From the NCBI GenBank assembly GCA_017472905.1, contig JAFUNW010000021.1, positions 1 to 12,827 of the forward strand: a DNA stretch of 12,827 bases, given 5' to 3'. The DNA comes from Bacteroidaceae bacterium. GTDB taxonomy: Bacteria > Bacteroidota > Bacteroidia > Bacteroidales > Bacteroidaceae. The translations under genes were made by a program, and so were the position numbers. Below the pieces are notes generated by a model. The model was not told the DNA's origin. It ran no database searches and saw only the letters and a program-made list of their open reading frames with translations. Shown here piece by piece: positions 7,046 to 12,827 of the stretch (its first letter is position 1; each line of letters starts with the position of its first letter).

Positions 7046-10000
7046 TTAAAGCGTGGTTTTTACCGGTTTGATGGTTCCGTCTTCATTAAATTCCAAACGG
7101 TCGATACAGATTTCGCGGTTATAGCCGGCAGACCATCCGAGTTTGATACTTTCAGGACGAGCAAAGCGATGATAGACAATGTACCATTCGTCCGTTCCGG
7201 GCTTTTGTAGAATGGAATGATGGCCTGTTCCATAGATTTGTTTCGAAGGGTCTTGGTGTAAGACGATGGTACGCTCTACTTGTGCCGGTTTGCCGTTACA
7301 TACAAATTCGGTTGGAGAGTCACTGATGAGGTAACGCACGCGATAGTTGGCGCTTCGGGTATCATTTTCGCTCCACATGAAGTAGTATTTCCCATTGCGG
7401 TAGAAAACATAAGTACCTTCGTTGTATCCATAATTTTTTTTGTCAGGGCGATTGATAAGGACTTTTGTACTGCCTTCCTTGATGGAAATCATATCCTCGT
7501 TCAGTTCGGAACAAGCCAAGAAACTGTTTCCCCAATAAAGGTAGTACTTGCCGGTTTGCGGGTCCATGAAAACATCGGGATCAATAACCTGTGCCTTGAT
7601 ACCGGCAGGTGGTTGATTGAGTAAAGGCTTTCCCAATGCATCTTTGAAAGGTCCTTCCGGCTTATCAGCTACGGCTACGCCGATGTTTTTACCGGCTGTA
7701 AAATAGTAGAAATATTTGTATGAAACCTTTTTCCCGTTTTTTCTCATTTCTTTGGGAGTACGTGCCAATTTCCCTTTTATGTATTTACACTCAATGATGC
7801 AGGGAGCCCATGCGTACCAATCGGTCCAATTGCAATCTTTCTGTAAATCAAACATCACTCCCTCGTCAGTCCAAGTCTGCAAGTCTGTAGAAGAGAATAC
7901 TTTGAATTCGTGGCTTTTCCATTCTTCCGCTCCATCGGTTGTAGGATAGATATAGTATTTCCCGGTTTGTTGGCTGTAAAGAATTTCCGGGTCGGCATGT
8001 AGTCCGGGGAATACGGGATTCTTTTCATTGGGAGCAATGTGTTTTGCTTCCAAACTGTCGGACCATGCTTGCAAGCGTTCATATTCCTCTTTGGTTAGTC
8101 GCATGAAAGAACCGTGTTGGGGACCGTTTACTCCTTCGATGTTTTGTGGGTTCGTAAAATTACGCAGATATTTGTCAGCCTTGCAAATGCGGTAGTTCTT
8201 CGGACGGGAAGAATATTCAATGTAAGCTACGCGCCATGTACTGTCTCCTACAAGTTGAAAAGCAGATGCCCCTTCGCATTTTTTGTTTCCCTCGAAGTTG
8301 ACGTAATCATCGGCAACGGGGTCAGCCCAAGGCCCGGTCAGCTTTTTAGAGGTTGCTGTGAATATTCCGGGAGTTCCGCCTTCTTTTTTTATCATCATGT
8401 GGTATAATCCGTCAGCCGGTATGTAGTTGATGTCGGCATCGATGGTGGCATATCCCCAATCGAAGAGTAATTGCGGTTTGGTCAGTTTTGTAAATGTTTC
8501 ATCGGCGTAGGAATAATACATGCGGTCGTATTTCTCTTCTGCACGGTTCCACATGGAATAGTAGATGAAGTATCCGCCTTTCTTTCCATCGGGCCATTGG
8601 TAGTTGCGATCCCAAAATATCTGAGGAGCCCATACGCGGTTAATGGTGCTCCAATCTTTATAGACACCGGGAGATTCCGGGTCACAGAAAATAGAGTCGC
8701 CTTTCCGATAATCGAAAGTGACCGATTCCCATTGGATAAGGTCTTTGCTGGTAAGTAAATCAATACCAAAATTATCCCAGTCTGCCACTTTGCCCAATTC
8801 TCTTCGACTGCTGACACGCATGTCTGTAGTTACCATCAGATAACCTTTGCCATCGTGTTGGCGACAGATGAAGGCATCGCGTTGCCCTCCTTCAATGCGT
8901 GCATGTTGTTTACGGTCCATAATGGGGTCGCCATTGATGAGGTCGTGGAAATGGAGTCCGTCCCGACTTAAAGCGTAAGCTGTCCATTCACCTCTGTCGC
9001 TCATGTGGCAGTAAAGGTATCCGTAGTCGCCTGTTTGGTAGTTTCCGGGATGGTGTTTGGTGTACCACTTGGGATATTTGTCAAGTACACCTTGTACGTC
9101 TGTGTTCAGCCATGTATACCCGTTTCGGCGGTCGTAGCTGATGTCGGCATAATTATCATGTTTCTTACCATCGCGGTCTCCATAATAAGGTTTTTCTGTT
9201 TCTAAGTCGTAGTTACGTGCCCAAAGGAGCGGTGCATTAGCATCGGGAACCAAACGGCGGTCCTTCTTTCCTTCGGCATTTTTGAATGTCTCGTGTCGAT
9301 AGCCCTTGATGGCATGGTTTCTCAGCCATTCGATGGCGCATATCACGGCATTCTTTACTTCGGGAGAGGGATTTTTCACTCCCATCAGCAGCTCTACGAG
9401 GTCTGCTGTTTCTCCACATCCTGTAAACGAGGGGAATTCATAAGCTCGGGCTTGTACAGGAAGTAAAGTTTCGTAATGGTGTTGCTGACACCATACGGTA
9501 AGCTTCCCATTTTTTCGTATTTGAGAGTTTACGATACACTGAATGGCTTTGTCGTAGGACGCTTTAGCTCGTTGAATGTCTGTTTCGGAAAGTTTCAGAG
9601 CATCATAGGGGGCTTTGTCTCCCTCGGCCAAGTCGCGCATCAGTTTGATGACATTGCTCATGGCGTCATCATTATACGTAATGTGTACAGAATAGTCCGG
9701 ACCATTTTTGCGTGGCTTCTTTAGGGGATAATATTGGGGCCATCCTCCATTGTCGTATTGGGCTTCGAGTAGGTATTCGAATCCGCGCATGAACGCATCG
9801 CGATAAAGTTTCTTACCCGTAGCTTTGTACATTTTTGCCAAGAAAAGCAGTTCTATGGTGGTACTCATGTTATCAATGGTGGAACCTATGCCTTCCTTCG
9901 ATGCAATCAATTTACGTATGTTAGCCCGTTCAGCCCATTTCTTTGCATCGGGTTTCTGATGCCAGTTCTGGTTCTTGGCCCATCCGCCACCTGGAAACTG

Positions 10001-10213
10001 ATAGGCCAATACACTGTCAGCAACGGTACGTGCTTCGCGTGTCTTGTACCAAGTTTCAGGCATACCTCGGGCTATGTTGCGGAACGATGTTTCTGATACT
10101 GCTGTTTTTACTTTCTTATTGGTAGAAATGTTTTGGGCTTCAGCCGGCTGTATGTTTATTGCCAACGTTATTCCTAATGCTGTCAGGCAAGAAAAGATTG
10201 TCAGTTTGCTCAT
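7046..10213 (-). CDS. Secreted three-module enzyme: PL10 pectate lyase, GH43-like, GH43
   Basis: The 1055-residue protein begins with a signal peptide (hydrophobic 4-20, AEA|Q cleavage near 26), so it acts outside the cytoplasm; Ala26 is not followed by Cys. Residues about 45-385 are a family 10 pectate lyase, with FPGGGWAKNQNW (73-84), YDNGGWPQYYPL (153-164), TYNDDAM (179-185) and FPSFTGCGE (260-268); such lyases cleave polygalacturonate by beta-elimination. Residues about 390-705 form a five-bladed-propeller-like GH43-related module (VWAPQIFWD at 528; a candidate acid Glu in CEGASAFQL at 647), but the usual early DP base motif is not obvious. Residues about 733-1050 are canonical GH43: HADPE (base Asp741), IDPDVF (Asp878) and NEGTYVF (acid Glu932), plus GTGHHS. 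GH43 suggests arabinan or arabinofuranose side-chain removal. No SusC/SusD pair is nearby. It diverges from the Nudix regulator, its likely controller. Confidence 0.93.
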   Translation of the reverse strand: MSKLTIFSCLTALGITLAINIQPAEAQNISTNKKVKTAVSETSFRNIARGMPETWYKTREARTVADSVLAYQFPGGGWAKNQNWHQKPDAKKWAERANIRKLIASKEGIGSTIDNMSTTIELLFLAKMYKATGKKLYRDAFMRGFEYLLEAQYDNGGWPQYYPLKKPRKNGPDYSVHITYNDDAMSNVIKLMRDLAEGDKAPYDALKLSETDIQRAKASYDKAIQCIVNSQIRKNGKLTVWCQQHHYETLLPVQARAYEFPSFTGCGETADLVELLMGVKNPSPEVKNAVICAIEWLRNHAIKGYRHETFKNAEGKKDRRLVPDANAPLLWARNYDLETEKPYYGDRDGKKHDNYADISYDRRNGYTWLNTDVQGVLDKYPKWYTKHHPGNYQTGDYGYLYCHMSDRGEWTAYALSRDGLHFHDLINGDPIMDRKQHARIEGGQRDAFICRQHDGKGYLMVTTDMRVSSRRELGKVADWDNFGIDLLTSKDLIQWESVTFDYRKGDSIFCDPESPGVYKDWSTINRVWAPQIFWDRNYQWPDGKKGGYFIYYSMWNRAEEKYDRMYYSYADETFTKLTKPQLLFDWGYATIDADINYIPADGLYHMMIKKEGGTPGIFTATSKKLTGPWADPVADDYVNFEGNKKCEGASAFQLVGDSTWRVAYIEYSSRPKNYRICKADKYLRNFTNPQNIEGVNGPQHGSFMRLTKEEYERLQAWSDSLEAKHIAPNEKNPVFPGLHADPEILYSQQTGKYYIYPTTDGAEEWKSHEFKVFSSTDLQTWTDEGVMFDLQKDCNWTDWYAWAPCIIECKYIKGKLARTPKEMRKNGKKVSYKYFYYFTAGKNIGVAVADKPEGPFKDALGKPLLNQPPAGIKAQVIDPDVFMDPQTGKYYLYWGNSFLACSELNEDMISIKEGSTKVLINRPDKKNYGYNEGTYVFYRNGKYYFMWSENDTRSANYRVRYLISDSPTEFVCNGKPAQVERTIVLHQDPSKQIYGTGHHSILQKPGTDEWYIVYHRFARPESIKLGWSAGYNREICIDRLEFNEDGTIKPVKTTL

Positions 10214-10255
10214 GGAGTTTTTTATTTACATTATTATATATAGATTCTGTAGTTG

Positions 10256-10263
10256 CAAAAGTA
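10256..10263 (-). promoter_or_regulatory. Putative -7 element of the pectate lyase gene
   Basis: On the minus strand this reads TACTTTTG, an exact TAnnTTTG match. It would place the transcription start near 10249, about 36 bases before the ATG. The -33 position (about 10283-10287) reads GCTG, a weak match, which suits an activated or regulated promoter. Two GCGT-core half-sites (ACGCTCT 10263-10269, ACGCTCA 10278-10284 on the plus strand) overlap or adjoin it. Confidence 0.55.
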
Positions 10264-10361
10264 CGCTCTTTTTTTTTACGCTCAGCATCTTTCATGAGAA
10301 AAGATTAATATTTAAATAAATTTATGCAGAAGTGTATTGGGTTTTGGTCATTAAAGGAGGG

Positions 10362-10437
10362 GGAGCTTCTTCAACTTCATAATTTAAATTTATGCGTAGA
10401 AAAAACGCAAATTGTTTGACTGATTAGAAAAAGCTCC
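10362..10437. repeat. Long-range inverted repeat in the divergent control region
   Basis: GGAGCTTCTTC (10362-10372) and GAAAAAGCTCC (10427-10437) are complementary at 10 of 11 positions. They flank the candidate operator at 10391-10411 and the -33 element. The region lies upstream of both predicted transcription starts, so any role would be at the DNA level. The match may be chance. Confidence 0.3.
10391..10411. promoter_or_regulatory. Candidate operator 1 upstream of the Nudix regulator
   Basis: TATGCGT (10391-10397) and ACGCAAA (10405-10411) form an imperfect inverted repeat (one mismatch) with a 7-nt A-rich spacer, ending 3 bases before the -33 TTTG at 10415. Half-site consensus TTTGCGT is shared with operator 2. 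Autoregulation by the adjacent Nudix regulator is inferred. Confidence 0.45.
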
Positions 10438-10446
10438 TTATCTTTG
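10415..10446 (+). promoter_or_regulatory. Consensus Bacteroides promoter of the Nudix-ARH operon
   Basis: TTTG (10415-10418) and TATCTTTG (10439-10446) are exact matches to the -33 and -7 consensus, with a 20-nt spacer. Transcription would start near 10453, leaving a leader of only about 16 nt before the ATG at 10469. A near-ideal promoter suggests control by repression. Confidence 0.85.
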
Positions 10447-10465
10447 CGTAAAATTAACACGTAAA
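10443..10465. promoter_or_regulatory. Candidate operator 2 overlapping the -7 element and start site
   Basis: TTTGCGT (10443-10449) and ACGTAAA (10459-10465) form an inverted repeat with one mismatch and a 9-nt spacer. The left half-site shares TTTG with the -7 element and the right lies just before the start codon, so binding would block polymerase. Same half-site consensus as operator 1. Confidence 0.45.
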
Positions 10466-10468
10466 TAA

Positions 10469-11161
10469 ATGAAAGAGCAGAATTATTGTTATAAGTATCC
10501 GCATCCTGCAGTTACTTCCGATTGTGTAATATTTGGTTTTGATGGAGTGAGTATCAAGGTGTTACTGATTCAGCGAGGCATAGAACCTTTTAGAGGACAA
10601 TGGGCTTTTCCCGGTGGATTTATGAAAATAGACGAAACTGCTGAGGAGTGTGCCAAACGGGAATTGGAGGAGGAAACGGGATTAAAGGATGCATCGGTTG
10701 AGCAGTTTTATACCTTTTCGGATGTAATGCGCGATCCAAGGGAAAGAGTTTTAACGGTTGCGCATTATGCACTCGTCAGACTTTCTGAGGTGAAAGGGGG
10801 AGACGATGCAGCATCGGCACGTTGGTTTGCAATGGATGAGATTCCAAGTCTAGCTTTTGACCATGATCGGATATTGCGTATGGCAATGAATCGATTGAAA
10901 GAGCGTATCTGTTTTGAACCGATTGGCTTTGAACTGTTACCGGAAGTATTTACGATGCCCGGCCTGCAAAATCTCTATGAAGCCATCTTAGAGGTAAAGT
11001 TCGACCGCCGCAACTTCTATAATAAGATGCTTAAGCTTGGTATTCTTTTGGAGGCAGAGCCTCGTCCGGCTAATGCTTCCAGACGTATACCGGTTAAATA
11101 TCGCTTCAATGCGGAGAAATATGCCGAGCTGAAGCAAAAAGGATTTAGATTGGAATTTTGA
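10469..11161 (+). CDS. Nudix-domain winged-helix regulator, NrtR/AraR-like
   Basis: The 230-residue protein fuses an N-terminal Nudix domain (about 10-140) to a C-terminal winged helix (about 150-228: FELLPEVFTMPGLQNLYEAI, then DRRNFYNKMLKLGILLE and a wing before KYRFN). This is the architecture of NrtR, an NAD-metabolism repressor responding to ADP-ribose or NAD, and of Bacteroides AraR, which responds to L-arabinose. The Nudix box is complete: Gly50, Glu56, Arg64-Glu65-Leu66, Glu68-Glu69, Gly71-Leu72 fit GX5EX7REUXEEXGU. Regulators of this family have often lost hydrolase activity, so an intact box is notable and may mean that ADP-ribose-type compounds are bound or cleaved. It is divergent from the pectate lyase gene and 14 bases upstream of the ARH gene, probably in one operon. 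GCGT-type inverted repeats around its promoter suggest autoregulation. NrtR-like versus AraR-like cannot be settled here. Confidence 0.9.
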   Translation: MKEQNYCYKYPHPAVTSDCVIFGFDGVSIKVLLIQRGIEPFRGQWAFPGGFMKIDETAEECAKRELEEETGLKDASVEQFYTFSDVMRDPRERVLTVAHYALVRLSEVKGGDDAASARWFAMDEIPSLAFDHDRILRMAMNRLKERICFEPIGFELLPEVFTMPGLQNLYEAILEVKFDRRNFYNKMLKLGILLEAEPRPANASRRIPVKYRFNAEKYAELKQKGFRLEF

Positions 11162-11175
11162 AAAGCAAAAAAACT

Positions 11176-12827
11176 ATGAGTATGACTATTTTAGGAGCCA
11201 TTATAGGGGATATGGTGGGTTCTACCAGAGAGTGGAACAATGTAAAGACCGAAGATTTTGAACTGTTGCCGGCTGGTAGTCGGTTTACGGATGACACCGT
11301 GATGACTCTTGCTGTGGCTGAGTGGTTGATGACAGACCCGAATCATAGCGAACATACACTTATTGAGTGCATGCAACGCTTGGGACGCAAATATCCCAAC
11401 GCCGGCTATGGAGGAATGTTTCGACAGTGGTTATATACTGATAATCCACAGCCTTACAATAGTTTTGGAAATGGTTCGGCAATGCGTGTTAGTCCGGTCG
11501 GATTGTATGCCAATTCGTTGGAAGAAGCATTGGAACTGGCTCGTATTACGGCTTCGGTCAGCCATAATCATCCCGAAGGAATCAAGGGAGCACAAGCAAT
11601 TGCGGCTTGTGTATATTTACGTATGCAGGAAAGATGGGGTATTTCGGATACAATCAGGCATCGCATCCACGAATTGTTCGGGTATAACCTTGATTTGGAT
11701 TTGGAAGAGCTTCGCGATAGATATACCTTCGATGTAACTTGTCAGGGTAGTGTTCCGATTGCCATTATGTCGTTCTTGAAATATAGTAGTTATCCTTCGG
11801 AAAAAGCATTGCGTATGGCTATTTCGATGGGAGGAGATTCTGATACGATTGGTGCGATGACTGCTTCCATTGCTGCAGCACAACCTTTTTATATATGGGG
11901 AGGAGGATTTTCTACGGAGTTGGAAGATAAATGTCGGGCATTGCTTCCACCTGATTTGTTAGACATCAATGACCGCTTTATCGAATTTATCAGTAAGCCT
12001 CTCAAGCAGTCATATTCCATATTTGGGAACGACCTTTTCTTTGCCGGAGAATATCCGGGCGATAAGTCTCGTTCATACGGAGCGAAACAGGCTGCGAGAG
12101 TTGCCGATTGCATTCGTGGCTCATTGATGGCCGGAGCTGCCGGTGATGCATTGGGCTATGAAGTGGAGTTTATGAGTCACAAAGCCATTGTATCGCGCTA
12201 TGGCGAACGGGGAATAACTCGGTTTGAACTTGCCCCCAATGGTAAAGCTCTTATCAGTGACGATACGCAAATGACGCTTTTTACTGCCAACGGGATGTTG
12301 ATGGGGCTTACTCGTGGTTATATGCGTGGTATCGGTGGCCGCCCTGAAAAATATGTAGACATGGCATACCTCGATTGGTATTATACGCAGACGGGTAAGA
12401 AACGCGAAATGCTAATAGATGATTGGCATCCAACCTGGTTGCGCGACCTACCCGAAATGGCTCATCTTCGCGCTCCCGGCAATACCTGTTTGAGTGCTTG
12501 TGAGAGCTTATTCAGAGACGAAGAGGTACGCAACAATAGCAAAGGGTGTGGCGGCATTATGCGTGTGGCGCCGATGGCTTTGTTGGATGCGGCTTATGCT
12601 TCGAGAGGAAAGCATACCTATTCTCTCGAACAACTTGCCGAAGCCGGTGGAGAGATTGCGGAGTGTACCCATAAGCATCCTCTCGGATTTCTTCCGGCAG
12701 CATTGTTGACGGTATTGCTTTATAAGCTGGTGCCTTTGTCTTCGAAACGGATTCAAACGGATATTGTTCCTATCGCAGTAGAGACGTTGGAGATACTTGA
12801 CCATATATATATAGATAAGTATGAAAC
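11176..12827 (+). CDS. Tandem-domain ADP-ribosylglycohydrolase (3' end outside window)
   Basis: The frame is open for 550 codons from ATG 11176 to the window end. ADP-ribosylglycohydrolases (ARH/DraG family) use two Mg ions to remove ADP-ribose from proteins or small molecules. Domain 1 (about 1-275) is complete: GAIIGDMVGS (7-16), the metal motif TDDT (38-41), GNGSAMRVSPVG (98-109), HNHPEG (130-135) and the second metal motif GGDSDTIG (219-226). After a linker (about 276-308), domain 2 restarts with GSLMAGAAGDALGYEVEF (315-332), SDDTQMT (361-367), KGCGGIMRVAPM (456-467) and THKHP (498-502); its GGDSDT-like motif should lie downstream. The two domains differ in their opening motif: domain 1 resembles short stand-alone bacterial forms, domain 2 the DraG type. 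No signal peptide is seen. It lies 14 bases after the Nudix regulator, an apparent operon. The true substrate is unknown. Confidence 0.93.
   Translation, partial: MSMTILGAIIGDMVGSTREWNNVKTEDFELLPAGSRFTDDTVMTLAVAEWLMTDPNHSEHTLIECMQRLGRKYPNAGYGGMFRQWLYTDNPQPYNSFGNGSAMRVSPVGLYANSLEEALELARITASVSHNHPEGIKGAQAIAACVYLRMQERWGISDTIRHRIHELFGYNLDLDLEELRDRYTFDVTCQGSVPIAIMSFLKYSSYPSEKALRMAISMGGDSDTIGAMTASIAAAQPFYIWGGGFSTELEDKCRALLPPDLLDINDRFIEFISKPLKQSYSIFGNDLFFAGEYPGDKSRSYGAKQAARVADCIRGSLMAGAAGDALGYEVEFMSHKAIVSRYGERGITRFELAPNGKALISDDTQMTLFTANGMLMGLTRGYMRGIGGRPEKYVDMAYLDWYYTQTGKKREMLIDDWHPTWLRDLPEMAHLRAPGNTCLSACESLFRDEEVRNNSKGCGGIMRVAPMALLDAAYASRGKHTYSLEQLAEAGGEIAECTHKHPLGFLPAALLTVLLYKLVPLSSKRIQTDIVPIAVETLEILDHIYIDKYE

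Noticed and set aside
8482..8817. Long open frames antisense to or in other frames of the lyase gene
   Set aside because: They fall wholly inside a well-supported coding region, have no recognisable domain or promoter, and their composition is explained by the coding frame.
1..12827. Insertion sequence, prophage, CRISPR or defence island
   Set aside because: No transposase, integrase, phage protein or regularly spaced repeat is visible on either strand.

Overview
The window reads as chromosomal DNA of a gut Bacteroides (order Bacteroidales). The protein set is typical of the genus: a secreted PL10/GH43 pectin/arabinan enzyme, a DPP III with the HECLGH zinc motif, and a Nudix-type AraR/NrtR-like regulator. 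Several upstream regions carry the Bacteroides -7 promoter element TAnnTTTG, ribosome binding sites are weak and A-rich, and base composition is moderately AT-rich. I cannot name the species. No IS, prophage, CRISPR, tRNA or rRNA is visible.

Layout. Positions 69-6136 hold six co-directional plus-strand housekeeping genes: a small AraC-type HTH protein, a DPP III predicted to be a lipoprotein, an AlkD-like HEAT-repeat protein, a Fur-family regulator overlapping purA by 4 nt, and a YugP-type membrane zinc peptidase. Hairpin terminators follow the HTH, DPP III, purA and zinc peptidase genes, so most are separate units; fur-purA is the clear operon. Positions 6375-6890 encode an acidic protein I do not recognise. 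It converges on a 3.2-kb minus-strand gene (7046-10213) for a secreted three-module enzyme: PL10 pectate lyase, GH43-like propeller, canonical GH43. The convergence zone contains a 96-bp element bounded by perfect 16-bp inverted repeats.

Positions 10214-10468 are a divergent control region between the lyase gene and a Nudix/winged-helix regulator (10469-11161). The regulator has a textbook TTTG-N20-TATCTTTG promoter flanked or overlapped by GCGT-core inverted repeats, and similar half-sites lie at the lyase promoter. Fourteen bases after the regulator starts a long open frame, cut by the window end, that encodes two ADP-ribosylglycohydrolase domains of different subtypes in one chain.

The most interesting part is 7046-12827. 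A Nudix-fold regulator with an intact Nudix box sits between a possible ADP-ribose-releasing enzyme (tandem ARH) and a pectin/arabinan enzyme. Its ligand could plausibly be ADP-ribose (NrtR-like) or L-arabinose (AraR-like), and the two neighbours argue for different answers.
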